A DNA stretch of 64,000 bases from Actinacidiphila guanduensis (GTDB lineage: Bacteria > Actinomycetota > Actinomycetes > Streptomycetales > Streptomycetaceae), in assembly GCF_900103985.1 (NCBI RefSeq), contig NZ_FNIE01000002.1, positions 310,001 through 374,000 of the forward strand, in the 5' to 3' direction. This document shows, in pieces, positions 53,448 through 62,480 of the stretch. Numbering within the stretch: position 1 is the stretch's first letter; each line of letters begins with the position of its first letter. A program made the position numbers and the translations under genes. The notes beneath the pieces are model-generated. The model made no database searches and was not told the origin of the DNA. It was given only the letters and a program-made list of their open reading frames with translations.

Positions 53448-54884
53448 ATGGCCGACCGGCACCAGTGGTGGACCAGAGCGGCGGCGGCAGGCGCGGTGGC
53501 GGCACTGCTGCTGTCCTGGGCGACCGCCACCGCGCTCGGCGACGACTCGTCCTCGGGCGGAGCCCGTCCGCAGGCCGCCCCGACGGCCTCGGCGGCGCCG
53601 GCGGCCGACGCGACCGGGCTGCCGCCCTTCGGCGCCTTCACCGACTCCGGCGCCCAGGGCGTGGCGAACCTCGCCGGGCTGCAGCGCTGGCTCGGCGGCA
53701 CCCCGGTCCGGGTCGGCCACACCTACCTGCCCGGCGACACCTGGCAGGACATCGAGGGCGACGACGACCTGCTCACCCCGTGGGCGGACTGGACGAAGGC
53801 CGAGCCCGGCCGGATGTTCGTGCTCAACGTGCCGATGCAGCAGGACAACGAGGCCCACCTGTCCGACGGCGAGGTCGCGCAGCTCATCAGGCAGGGCGCG
53901 GACGGCGAGGACGACGCGCACTTCACCCGGCTCGCCCAGCGGCTGGTGCGGCTCGGCCTGCAGAACGCGGTGGTCGTCCTCGGCTGGGAGATGAACGGCA
54001 CCACCTACAGCCACCGCTGCGGCCCCGACCCGGACGGCTGGAAGATCTACTGGAACCGGATCGTGGCCGCCATGCGGGCCGTCCCCGGCCAGCACTTCCG
54101 CTTCGACTTCGCCCCCAACCGCGGCCAGGACGCGATCGCGTGGACGCAGTGCTACCCGGGCGACTCCAGCGTGGACGTCATCGGCATGGACTCCTACGAC
54201 CAGCCCGCGGGCGAGTCCTTCTACCAGCAGGTCACCGAGCCCTACGGGTTGCAGGAGCAGGTGGACTTCGCCGCCGAGCACAAGAAGGCGATCTCGTACC
54301 CGGAGTGGGGCCTGTTCCGCAACGGCGACGACCCCGACTACATGAGCCTGATGCTCACCTGGATCATCACGCACCACCCGCTCTACCAGACGCTCACCGA
54401 CTACTGCCCGCACGGCGTGTGGACCTGCGACCAGAACCCGGAGTCCTCGAAGGTCTACCGGGCGCTGCTCTACGCCCAGCAGACCGCTGCGGCATTCGCT
54501 GCTCCCCCGGCGCGCACGCCCTCGCCCGCACCGACTGACGGGACGTGCACGCCGATGCGGCTCACCGCGCAGATGCGCAAGGAGTACGCCTCCGGCGAGG
54601 TGTGCGTGCACCTGACGCCCAAGCAGCGGCCGGGGCAGTCCGATGCGCAGCCGGCGACCCCCACCCCGCAGACCGAGCAGCCGTCCCCGGACGAGCCGTC
54701 GCCGCAATCCGCGCCGCAGACCCCGGAGGAGCCCACCGTCCCGGCACCCGAGGGCACGGCGGCCCCGCAGGACGGGAGCAGCGCGGAGGGTGACGCGAGT
54801 GCCGGCGAGTCCTCCGGCGCGGCCACGGGCGAGGGACCCGAGGAGACGGACACCGCGCAGGCGCCGGCCTCGCCGACGTCGTAG
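53448..54884 (+). CDS. Secreted GH26-like endoglycosidase
   Basis: 478 residues from the ATG at 53448. Residues 1-30 are a signal peptide. The domain at ~65-345 has the GH26 pattern: the acid/base Glu in VVVLGWEMNGTTYSHRCG (~182), DFAPNRGQDAIAWTQCYPG in the middle, and the nucleophile Glu in ISYPEWGLFR (~286). GH26 enzymes mostly cut beta-mannans. Residues ~350-478 are a Pro/Thr/Gln/Glu linker without a recognised binding domain. Next to the exopolysaccharide operon it probably trims that polymer, as hydrolases in such loci do. Substrate is inference. Confidence 0.82.
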   Translation: MADRHQWWTRAAAAGAVAALLLSWATATALGDDSSSGGARPQAAPTASAAPAADATGLPPFGAFTDSGAQGVANLAGLQRWLGGTPVRVGHTYLPGDTWQDIEGDDDLLTPWADWTKAEPGRMFVLNVPMQQDNEAHLSDGEVAQLIRQGADGEDDAHFTRLAQRLVRLGLQNAVVVLGWEMNGTTYSHRCGPDPDGWKIYWNRIVAAMRAVPGQHFRFDFAPNRGQDAIAWTQCYPGDSSVDVIGMDSYDQPAGESFYQQVTEPYGLQEQVDFAAEHKKAISYPEWGLFRNGDDPDYMSLMLTWIITHHPLYQTLTDYCPHGVWTCDQNPESSKVYRALLYAQQTAAAFAAPPARTPSPAPTDGTCTPMRLTAQMRKEYASGEVCVHLTPKQRPGQSDAQPATPTPQTEQPSPDEPSPQSAPQTPEEPTVPAPEGTAAPQDGSSAEGDASAGESSGAATGEGPEETDTAQAPASPTS

Positions 54885-55235
54885 GCCCTGCCCGGCAGGC
54901 GGCGCCCGGTGGGTTGCGAGGGAGGGCCACGCGGAGCCCTCGGTGCTGGGCTCGTTGGGGCGGCGGGTCTGCCGGGCGAGATCTGTCGGCGCTGGGTCCC
55001 GGTAGGGCAGTTCGGCCGGCTGTGGTCTGCCGGGGCTGCGTCCCAATGCGGCGGATCGGGCGGCCGGGATCTGCCTGGCTGGCCCTGTTGGGGCGGATCG
55101 GCTGGCGGGGATCTGCCGAGGTGGGTCCCGTTACGGCGGATCGGGCGGCCGGGATCCGCCGGGACCGGACCTGCTGCGGCGGGATCTGCCGGGGCTGGGT
55201 CCGTTGGGGCGGGAGTTGCCGGCAGGGGTCGGCCG
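54885..55235. repeat. Decayed ~42-bp tandem repeats between convergent genes
   Basis: Units with GGATCTGCCGGGGCTGGGTCC, shortened here to GGATCTGCCGGGGCTGG, followed by GTTGGGGCGGATCGGGCGG recur about six times between 54980 and 55215, with copies starting near 54982, 55026, 55066, 55110, 55152 and 55179. No gene lies here. It is flanked by the 3' ends of the GH26-like and acyltransferase genes. Confidence 0.6.
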
Positions 55236-56729
55236 TCAGCGGGAGCGGGCCGCGTCCCGCAGAGACTTCAGGCGGGCGCGGCCGCGGTGGGCGCCGTACA
55301 GCGCCAGCAGGAAAGGGGCGGTCGGCCAAGTGCTCAGCAAAAGGCGGGAGTTGGGCGCAGGTGTCGGACGCCAGTGGGACTTGTGTGGCTCGTCGCCGCG
55401 CAGCAGGCTCAGCACGGGCCGGCCGCCCGCCGAGGCGTGTGCGGCGCCGTGGCGGATCAGCAGCGTGGTGGCGTCCACCTTGGCGGCCCGCAGCGCGGGC
55501 AGGTCGGCGCCGAAGAGGTAGCCGCCGGCCAGCGCGGGGGAGAGCAGCGTGAGGTTGGCGGCCACGGGGGTGCCGTCGAGCAGGAACTCGGTGAGCAGCG
55601 CCTCACCCGAGGCGGCCATCGCGGTGCAGGCGCGGGCGAGGTGGGCGGCGAAGCGCGGCCGCAGGTGCTCGGGCGTGACCCCGCGGCCGCGCCACTGGGC
55701 CGCGTGCAGGCGCAGCATGCGGTCGACGGCGCCGGGCACCTCCTGCGGCGGCACGTCCCGCTCCACGATCCCCGCGGCCTCGATCTTGCGCAGCGCGGAG
55801 CGCACCCGCTGGCCGCGCGAACTGCTCTGCGCACTGATCCGGGCGGCGAGTTCGGCCATCGGCACGCCCGGCAACTCCAGGCAGAGCGAGTCGGCCGCCC
55901 GCCGCCGAGGTCCGGGCCACTGCCGCCACAGCGTCTCGGCCGCCGCGCCCGCCCGCACCTCGCGCAGGTCCACCACGGCCCCGCGGGCGGCCCGGCGCAG
56001 CCCGCGCAGCAGGGCGTCCGCGGCCTCGTCGGCGCAGGCGGGGTCGATCAGCACGTCGGTGTAGTCGGTGATGGCGCCGCCGAGCGCCACCAGCGCGGGC
56101 AGCGGCCGCCGCAACCGCATCAGCGCGGCGGCGGCCACGAGTTCGCCGCCCCGCCGCACCACGACCACCCGCAGCCGCCCCGGCCGCCCGTAGGACAGCC
56201 ACCAGGAGTACAGCCAGGCGTGGCTCTGGAAGGGCGTGGCCTGCGGGCAGCGCCGATGCAGCCGCTGCCAGGCGGGGCCGAGAGCCGCGAACCCCTCGCT
56301 GTCGCGGACGACCTGCACCGCGCAGCCGCCCGCGGTCGCGGCGGCCAGGGGCACGGCGGTGTCGGGGCCCGTCCGGGCGGGGAGTTGGGCGTGGGCGAGT
56401 TCGCCTGTGCGGTCGGAATGGGCGGGCACCGCCGAGTTGGCCCGGCTGGTGCCGGTCGTCGGCGATTGGGTGCCGGGGGGCGGGGGCGCGGTCCTTGGGC
56501 CGGCGGTGTTCGGTGCGCTCGTATCCGGGTCGGATGCGGTGTCGGTGGATGGGGGTGGGGTCTGCGGTGCGGCGGTGTCGGGGGTGTTCGTACCGGGGGC
56601 TGGCGCGGTGCCGGGGGGCGGGGGCGCGGTCCTTGGGATGGCGGTGTTCGGTGCGCTCGTATCCGGGTCGGATGCGGTGTCGGTGGGTGGGGGTGGGGTC
56701 CTCGGGTCGGCGGTGTCGGGGGCGCTCAC
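55236..56729 (-). CDS. GNAT/FemAB-like acyltransferase of the polysaccharide locus, with repeat N-terminus
   Basis: 497 residues from the GTG at 56729. The domain at about 137-480 (CAVQVVRDSEGFAALGPAWQ, PFQSHAWLYSWWLSYGRPGR, WPGPRRRAADSL) is the BioF2/CelD-like GNAT type found in exopolysaccharide loci, likely adding acetyl or amino-acyl groups to the polymer or a precursor. Residues ~5-96 are two 46-residue copies with PPPPTDTASDPDTSAPNTA and PRTAPPPPGT, very Thr/Pro/Asp-rich. The GTG overlaps the preceding small frame's stop as GTGA. The start is the least certain part; a start near residue 130 would leave the whole domain. Confidence 0.7.
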   Translation of the reverse strand: MSAPDTADPRTPPPPTDTASDPDTSAPNTAIPRTAPPPPGTAPAPGTNTPDTAAPQTPPPSTDTASDPDTSAPNTAGPRTAPPPPGTQSPTTGTSRANSAVPAHSDRTGELAHAQLPARTGPDTAVPLAAATAGGCAVQVVRDSEGFAALGPAWQRLHRRCPQATPFQSHAWLYSWWLSYGRPGRLRVVVVRRGGELVAAAALMRLRRPLPALVALGGAITDYTDVLIDPACADEAADALLRGLRRAARGAVVDLREVRAGAAAETLWRQWPGPRRRAADSLCLELPGVPMAELAARISAQSSSRGQRVRSALRKIEAAGIVERDVPPQEVPGAVDRMLRLHAAQWRGRGVTPEHLRPRFAAHLARACTAMAASGEALLTEFLLDGTPVAANLTLLSPALAGGYLFGADLPALRAAKVDATTLLIRHGAAHASAGGRPVLSLLRGDEPHKSHWRPTPAPNSRLLLSTWPTAPFLLALYGAHRGRARLKSLRDAARSR

Positions 56730-56944
56730 AGCGGGGTCCGTTCGGGTGCGGCGGGGATGGGGCGTCGGGCGGCTTCGGGTCCGTACTTGCCGCCCGGGCG
56801 GGCAGGCGGGGCGGCGCCGCCCGACGACGGCCCGCTGGCCATGGCGGCGCGTGTGCGCACGGCGGGGGCCGGTCCGGGGCCGGTGGCGGCCGGGAGGGAG
56901 CGGGCCCGTTCCGCCCGAGCGCGTGCGGACGTGCGGGCGCTCAC
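56726..56944 (-). CDS. Possible 72-residue coupled frame
   Basis: A GTG at 56944 overlaps the Wzz-like stop as GTGA, and its stop overlaps the acyltransferase GTG the same way. The sequence is low-complexity (VSARTSARARAERARSLPAA, then GPSSGGAAPPARPGG) and ends in APERTPL, almost the same as the Wzz-like end APERTPV. Both junctions share the DNA CCGAACGGACCCCG followed by TGTGAGCGCCC. It may be a real tiny gene or a duplicated end fragment that now separates two genes. Confidence 0.35.
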   Translation of the reverse strand: MSARTSARARAERARSLPAATGPGPAPAVRTRAAMASGPSSGGAAPPARPGGKYGPEAARRPIPAAPERTPL

Positions 56945-57585
56945 ACCGGGGTCCGTTCCGGGGCGGGGGCCGTGGGGGCGGGCAGGCGGGCGGGTTCGGG
57001 GTCGTTCTCGCGAGCGGGGCGGACCAGCAGGACCAGGGCGCCGAGCAGGCCGCCCGCGGCGGCGCCGACCGCCGAGGACAGGGCGGCCGAGGGCGAGGAG
57101 GGCGCGGTGGGCGCGGTCGCGGGGGAGAAGACGAGCAGGTGCACCCCGGTGCTGGCCGCGTCCTTGTTGGCCAGGGTGGCCAGCGAGCGGGACACCGCGT
57201 TGGCGATGTCGGCGGCGGCACCGGCCCGCGGCGCCGACCCGGTGACCGAGATCATCGGCGCGTCGGGCGAGGTGGCCGCCGCCACACGGCTCTTGAGGGA
57301 GGCCGCGGGCAGGTGGGCGCCGGCCTGGGCGGCGGCCAGGACGGCCGAACCGGTGGCGATCCGGCCGTACGCCTGCGCGAAGCCCAGCGCGGTGGCGGAC
57401 TCCGCGCCCGGCTGCGCCACGGCCATCACATAACTGGTGGCCGCGTACTGCGGGGTGGCCGCCAGCCCGTAGCCGAGCCCGGCGAGCAGGCCGGCGGCGG
57501 CGCCGAGCGGCACGGGTGCCCAGCGGGGCAGCGCCCGCCGGCCGGCGCGCCGGCTGCGGTCCTTCGGGTCGCGGATGTCGTCCAT
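56941..57585 (-). CDS. Wzz/YveK-like chain-length determinant protein
   Basis: 214 residues from the ATG at 57585; a GTG at 57600 is an alternative. The plan is that of a polysaccharide co-polymerase: TM1 (~24-45, PVPLGAAAGLLAGLGYGLAA), an extracellular helical part (~50-160, with VAQPGAESATALGFAQAYGR) and TM2 (~168-190, SAVGAAAGGLLGALVLLVRP). No cytoplasmic tyrosine-kinase domain is attached. It would set the polymer length with the ligase/flippase system. It follows the glycosyltransferase by about 25 bases. Confidence 0.72.
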   Translation of the reverse strand: MDDIRDPKDRSRRAGRRALPRWAPVPLGAAAGLLAGLGYGLAATPQYAATSYVMAVAQPGAESATALGFAQAYGRIATGSAVLAAAQAGAHLPAASLKSRVAAATSPDAPMISVTGSAPRAGAAADIANAVSRSLATLANKDAASTGVHLLVFSPATAPTAPSSPSAALSSAVGAAAGGLLGALVLLVRPARENDPEPARLPAPTAPAPERTPV

Positions 57586-57610
57586 GGGGGTGTCTCTCAC
57601 TTCCGGGCGG

Positions 57611-58858
57611 TCACTTCTGGGCCGGCGTGGCGGGGGTGTCCTCGGCGGCGGGGGCGGGGGCCTGCTGTGCCGCGGCCGGCGGCGCCGCGGCGGCTTCCTG
57701 GGCCGCGGGCGCCGCCGGGCCGGCCGGGCGCGGCACCGCGGCGGGCACGGGCGTACGGCGCCGGCGGAACAACCCGCCGCGGTGGTGCGCCTCCAGGTAG
57801 CGCGCCGTCACCAACTCGGCGGTGCGGGCGATGTGGTAGTGCTCGACGGCCTGCGGCGGGGGCAGCCGGCGCGGCCCGGCCAGGTGCTCCTCCCGTACGG
57901 CGGCGGCCAACTGGTCCGGCGCGACCTGCCGGGCGCCGGGCGCGGCCTCCGGCGGCAGGTCCTCCACCGCGGGGCAGGTCACGTAGCGCACCGGCAGCCC
58001 GGCGGCCAGCGCCTCCAGCGCGGCGAGCCCGAACGCCTCGTCCTCGGAGGCCGTGACGAACAGGTCCATGGCCGACAGCAGGTCCGGCACCCCGTGCACG
58101 GTGGGGTCGACCACCAGGGCGCGGTTCTGCAGGCCGAGGCTGTGCACCAGGCGCAGCAGCGGCACCCGCTCGATGCCGTCGCCGGCCAGCAGCAGGTGCG
58201 TGCCGGGATTGTCGGCGACCGCCCGCACCACCGCGTCGAACCGCTTGCCCGGCACCTGGCGCCCCACCCCGCCGACGACGTACGCGTCCTGCGGGATGCC
58301 GAGCCGGTCGCGGGTACGGGCCCGGGCCCCGGCGTCGAAGCGGAAGCGGCCGGGCTCGATCCCGTTGGGCACCAGGTGGATGCGGCGGGCCGGCACACCC
58401 CACTCGGCGAGCCGCCGGGCCACCGTGGCGGACACCGCGAAGGTGCCGTGCCCCAGCCGCTCGGTGGCCCGGTACAGCGCCCGGGTGCCCAGGGACAGCG
58501 GGCGCCCCTCGATGCTGCTTGCGCCCAGCGAGTGCTCGGTGGCCACGATGGTGCGCACGCCCGCCAGCCGCGCGGCGATCCGGCCGTAGACGCACGCCCG
58601 GTACAGGTGGGTGTGCACCACGTCGTACTCCCCGGCGCGGATCAGCGCGGTCAGCCGGGGCAGGGCGCCGATGTCGCGGTTGCCGGACATCCGCAGCGCG
58701 GTGACGGGCACCCCGTCGGCGCGGATCGCCTCGGCGAGCGGGCCGGGCTCGGTGAGGGTGACCACCGCGCTGCGGACGTCGCAGTGCCGTAGCAGCAGCC
58801 GCAGTTGCTGCTCGGCACCGCCGACATCGAGCCCGGTGATGATGTGCAGGACCTTCAT
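57611..58858 (-). CDS. GT4-type glycosyltransferase
   Basis: 415 residues from the ATG at 58858, overlapping the deacetylase stop as ATGA. The N-domain starts MKVLHIITGLDVGGAEQQL and includes VVHTHLYRACVYGR and the VATEHSLG motif. The C-domain has LVPNGIEPGRF, VGGVGRQVPGKRFDAVVRAV and the nucleotide-binding E-x7-E motif in TASEDEAFGLAALEALAAG. It adds a sugar from a nucleotide donor; donor and acceptor are unknown. The last ~50 residues are a Pro/Ala-rich disordered tail typical of this locus. Confidence 0.9.
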   Translation of the reverse strand: MKVLHIITGLDVGGAEQQLRLLLRHCDVRSAVVTLTEPGPLAEAIRADGVPVTALRMSGNRDIGALPRLTALIRAGEYDVVHTHLYRACVYGRIAARLAGVRTIVATEHSLGASSIEGRPLSLGTRALYRATERLGHGTFAVSATVARRLAEWGVPARRIHLVPNGIEPGRFRFDAGARARTRDRLGIPQDAYVVGGVGRQVPGKRFDAVVRAVADNPGTHLLLAGDGIERVPLLRLVHSLGLQNRALVVDPTVHGVPDLLSAMDLFVTASEDEAFGLAALEALAAGLPVRYVTCPAVEDLPPEAAPGARQVAPDQLAAAVREEHLAGPRRLPPPQAVEHYHIARTAELVTARYLEAHHRGGLFRRRRTPVPAAVPRPAGPAAPAAQEAAAAPPAAAQQAPAPAAEDTPATPAQK

Positions 58859-59637
58859 GCGTCGCCTCCTTGGGGTACGGCGATCGGGTCGGCGAGGTCG
58901 CCGCCGCGCATGCGGTGGCGCAGGCGTTTGGCGTGCAGCCGCGGGGAGTTGTCGGCGTGGCCGACGTAGGTGCGGGGCAGGGCGTGGGTGCAGGCGAGCG
59001 GGCCGGGGTCCACCGCGCAGGCGTACCGGTAGCCGGCCCGGCGGGTGGCCCGCAGGGTGCGCCGGTCGAGGGCGCCGAAGGGGTGGCAGAAGCCGTCCGG
59101 CTCCACACCCGTGATCTCGGCCAGCAGGGCGCGGCTGCGGGTGAGTTCGAGGTCGAGTTCGACGTCGTCGAGCGTGGTCAGGTCGCGGTGGAGCATGCCG
59201 TGCGAGCCGACCTCCATGCCCGCCGAGCGGGCGGCGCGGATGTCGTCGGCGGTCAGCAGCGCCTTGCGCGGGCCGTCCGGGTCCCAGGAGTTGGTGCCGC
59301 CGAGCAGCCCGGGCAGCACGAACACCGTTGCCGTACAGCCGTGGTGGCGCAGCCGGGGCACCGCCTCGGTGAGGAAGTCGGCGTAGCCGTCGTCGAAGGT
59401 CAGCCCGACCAGCCCGGCGGCGCGGCCGCGGGCGCGGGCGGCGAGCAGCTCGCGCATGCTCACCCCGGTCAGGCCGTGCCGGGCGAGCCAGCGCAGCTGC
59501 CGGCCCAGCCGCTCGGGGTCGACCGTGACGAGATAGGGGTCACCGGCCCTGCGGTCGGCCACCGAGTGGTACATCAGCGCCCAGGGCGCGCGCCGGCCGG
59601 TGCGGGTGCCGCGGGGGGCGAGGAGGTCTGCGGTCAT
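58855..59637 (-). CDS. Polysaccharide deacetylase
   Basis: 260 residues from the ATG at 59637, overlapping the flippase stop as ATGA. NodB-type motifs are intact: catalytic Asp and metal Asp in VGLTFDDGYADF, metal His pair in EVGSHGMLHRDLTTL, CHPFGALDRRT for motif 3. It removes N- or O-acetyl groups from a glycan. No signal peptide is evident, so it may act on lipid-linked units in the cytoplasm or be exported by another route. It is in the middle of the coupled polysaccharide operon. Confidence 0.9.
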   Translation of the reverse strand: MTADLLAPRGTRTGRRAPWALMYHSVADRRAGDPYLVTVDPERLGRQLRWLARHGLTGVSMRELLAARARGRAAGLVGLTFDDGYADFLTEAVPRLRHHGCTATVFVLPGLLGGTNSWDPDGPRKALLTADDIRAARSAGMEVGSHGMLHRDLTTLDDVELDLELTRSRALLAEITGVEPDGFCHPFGALDRRTLRATRRAGYRYACAVDPGPLACTHALPRTYVGHADNSPRLHAKRLRHRMRGGDLADPIAVPQGGDA

Positions 59638-62480
59638 GGGCGGCCCTTCCGTGTGACGGTGGCGAGCAGGTGGGGGACTTCCGGCGCGCGCACGGCGAGG
59701 GCGGCGGCGATGAAGGCTGCTGGCACCGCCACCGCGCAGGCGGCCACCGCGAGCGCCGGGTCCGCCAGCCGCGCGGCCAGCGCCCAGCCGGCCGCCGTGG
59801 CCGCCAGCGCGGCGAGCACGCAACGGGCCAGCCCCGGCGCGACCGCGCGGGCCCGCACCGCGACCGAGCGGGTGCCCAGGCCGCGCAGCAGCAGGGCGGC
59901 GGTGAGCGTGATGCCGACCGCGTTGCCGGCCGCGATGCCGCAGGCGCCCAGCGGCCTGGCGGCGGCCGCGTCCAGCACCGCGGTGACCGCGAGCCCCGCG
60001 CCCATCGCCGCCGCCGGGTACCAGGTGGGGCGGGCCGCCGAGAAGTACGGCCGCACGAGGGCGCCCACCAGGCTCTGGCCCAGCAGCCCGAGGGCGTACA
60101 CGCGCATCACCGCGGCCGTCGCCGCCGTGTCCCGCGCGGTGAACTCCCCCCGCTGGAAGAGGAACTGGACGATCTGCGGCGCGCACGCCACCACGTACGA
60201 GGCGCCGACCAGCACCACCAGGCAGGCCAGCGCCAGATCGCGCTCCACCCGGCGCCTGGCCTGCTCGCGGTCGCCCTCGGCGAGGGCACGGGAAAGGACC
60301 GGGAAGGTGACGGTCACGATCATCACCGACAGGGCCATCGGCAACTGGGCGACCTTCTCGGCGTAGTTGAGGTGCGAGATGGCGCCCGCGGGAAGGGGCG
60401 CGGCGAAGTACCGCTCGACCAGGACCTGCGCCTGGCGGCTGAGGGTGTAGACGACCACGGGCGCGAGCAGCGTCAGGGCAAGGGGGTTGGGGGCGACGCT
60501 CCCGGACGCTGCGCTGGCGGCCGCTGGCCTGGCAGTCAACAGCCGTGCGAACCCCGGGAGTTGGACCAGGATCATCAGCAGGCCGCCGAACGCCACCCCG
60601 GCCGCCGCCGCTTGCACCCCGAGCCGCCCGTGCAACGCGAACAGCACCGCCACGGTGCCGGTGTTGTACGCCACGTAGATCGCCGCGGGCGCGACGAAGC
60701 GGCGGTTCGCACGCAGGGCCGCGCTGAGGTAGCCGGCCGCGCCGAAGGACAGGACGGTGAGCGCGGTCAGCCGGGTGCAGGCCACGGCGTCGCCCGGGTC
60801 GGCGAGCCCGGGTGCCAGCACCCGTACGACGCAGGGCGCCCCGGCCGCCAGCGCCGCCGTCAGCACGCCGAGCAGCGCGAGCAGCCGCGGCAGGGTCCTG
60901 CGGACGAGCCCGCGCGGGCCCTGGGCGAGCACCGCGCTGAAGGCGGGCACCATCAGCAGCGCCATGGCGTCCTCGATCAGCACGGTGGCCGCCACCTCGG
61001 GCACGGTCCACGCCACGAGGAAGGCGTCGCTCTGCGCCCCGGCCCCGAACAGGTGGGCGATCCCCTGGTCCCTCACCAGCCCCAGCACCGAGCCCGCGGC
61101 GCTCAGCCCGGCGGTGACACCGGCGGCCCGCGCCATCCGCGAGGGCCCCGTCCCGCGGCGGCGCCCGGCCCGGACCGCGCGCGCGGGCGGCTCACAGGGC
61201 GCCGCGGCCGTATCGCCGGCCGCGGCCCACACATCGACCGCGGCGCGGTCCGCGACGGCAGCGGCGGCGTACCCGGGCTGCCCCGAGAGCGGTTCCTCGG
61301 CTGCGCCCCATGAGCGCTTTGTGGGTTGCGCCCCGGGCTCCCCAACGGCGGCGCTCCGGGACCGCGTTCCGGCGGGCGGAGGCCCTGCGGACGCCGCATT
61401 GACCGTGGGGACCGCGTACCCGGGCTGCCCCGACCGCGGTTTCCAGGCCGTTCCCCATGAGCGCTTTGCGGGCGGTTGCGCGACGACGCCCGCGCAGGGC
61501 TCCGTTGCGACCGCGTCCCCGTACCGCGCTCCGGCGGGCGAAGGCCCGGCGGCCCCCGCACCGGCCATCGGACCGACGGCGTTCCCGGCCGGCCCGTCCT
61601 GGGCGGCCCACACATCCTCGGCCACCGCGTCCCCGCTCATACGGTCCGGCGGCTCGGCTCGGTTCGCGACGCTGATGGCGTTCCCACATCTCGTGCGGGC
61701 GCGGCCCGGCCGCGCATCCGACAGAACGACCCGCACCCCGCCCGGCTGGGCCTGGGAGGGGGCTTGCAGGGACAGCAGTTGGCTGCGGTCGGCCGGCGGC
61801 GCCCATTCCGGGGTGGCGTGGAGCGCCAGTTGGTGGAGGGCGCGTGGGTCGGCATGGAGGAGGTCCCGCACCTCGCCCGGCGGTGTCTGTGCGGGCATTT
61901 GCCGTGGCGGTTCTTCGCTGCGGCCGGCCGATGGCGTGCGTTCCGGCGCTGGGTGGGGCGCCGGTTGGTGAGGGGTGGGCGGGTCGGCGGGGACGGCCCG
62001 GGCCCCGGCCGGCAGCGTCTGAACGAGGGCGTTCCAGGGCAGCGCTTGGTGGCGGCTGGCCGGTGGCGTCCGCTCTGGCACGGGGTGGGGTGCCGGTTCG
62101 CGGGGGGTGCGCGGGCCGGCAAGCAGGAGACCCCGTACTCCGTGCGGCTCTGCCTGCGACGGGGCTTGCAGGGACAGCAGTTGGCGGCGGCCGGCCGGCA
62201 GCGCCCATTCCGGGGTGGCGTGGAGGGTGCGCGGGGCGGCGGGGGCGGTTCCGGGCTGGTCGCTGAGGTTTTGTGACGGGGCGGGCCGGGGCGCCTCGCA
62301 CGTTGTGGCGAGCGGCGCGACCTGCGACCGGGGGCGGGTCCGTGGTCCGAGGGGCGTGAGGCGGGGGCGGCGGAAAGGCCGCGTGAGGTACGTACGGCCC
62401 GGGCTGGTTCCGCCGCGCGTGCGGCCGCGCCCGGCCGGTGCCCCGGGCCGGGCTGACGCGAGTCGGCCCGCGGCCGTCAC
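59634..62480 (-). CDS. MurJ/MviN-type flippase with a ~450-residue repeat N-terminus
   Basis: 948 residues if it starts at GTG 62480, which overlaps the ligase stop as GTGA, matching the other coupled joints of the operon. The last ~500 residues (from the ATG at 61136) are a complete MurJ/MviN-type transporter with about 14 helices. Examples are GLSAAGSVLGLVRDQGIAHL, the FQRGEFTARDTAATAAVMRVY motif and RPTWYPAAAMGAGLAV. It should flip a lipid-linked saccharide across the membrane. Residues ~87-252 are four ~44-residue repeats (HATPEWALPAGRRQ type), and another repeat contains KRSWGTAWKPRSGQPGY. This extension is not part of the family. A start near 61136 would give an ordinary flippase. Confidence 0.75.
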   Translation of the reverse strand: MTAAGRLASARPGAPAGRGRTRGGTSPGRTYLTRPFRRPRLTPLGPRTRPRSQVAPLATTCEAPRPAPSQNLSDQPGTAPAAPRTLHATPEWALPAGRRQLLSLQAPSQAEPHGVRGLLLAGPRTPREPAPHPVPERTPPASRHQALPWNALVQTLPAGARAVPADPPTPHQPAPHPAPERTPSAGRSEEPPRQMPAQTPPGEVRDLLHADPRALHQLALHATPEWAPPADRSQLLSLQAPSQAQPGGVRVVLSDARPGRARTRCGNAISVANRAEPPDRMSGDAVAEDVWAAQDGPAGNAVGPMAGAGAAGPSPAGARYGDAVATEPCAGVVAQPPAKRSWGTAWKPRSGQPGYAVPTVNAASAGPPPAGTRSRSAAVGEPGAQPTKRSWGAAEEPLSGQPGYAAAAVADRAAVDVWAAAGDTAAAPCEPPARAVRAGRRRGTGPSRMARAAGVTAGLSAAGSVLGLVRDQGIAHLFGAGAQSDAFLVAWTVPEVAATVLIEDAMALLMVPAFSAVLAQGPRGLVRRTLPRLLALLGVLTAALAAGAPCVVRVLAPGLADPGDAVACTRLTALTVLSFGAAGYLSAALRANRRFVAPAAIYVAYNTGTVAVLFALHGRLGVQAAAAGVAFGGLLMILVQLPGFARLLTARPAAASAASGSVAPNPLALTLLAPVVVYTLSRQAQVLVERYFAAPLPAGAISHLNYAEKVAQLPMALSVMIVTVTFPVLSRALAEGDREQARRRVERDLALACLVVLVGASYVVACAPQIVQFLFQRGEFTARDTAATAAVMRVYALGLLGQSLVGALVRPYFSAARPTWYPAAAMGAGLAVTAVLDAAAARPLGACGIAAGNAVGITLTAALLLRGLGTRSVAVRARAVAPGLARCVLAALAATAAGWALAARLADPALAVAACAVAVPAAFIAAALAVRAPEVPHLLATVTRKGRP

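Noticed and set aside
54909..58056. Overlapping plus-strand frames of 778 and 606 codons
   Set aside because: Both are antisense to the coupled polysaccharide operon; the minus-strand genes have clear motifs and overlaps.
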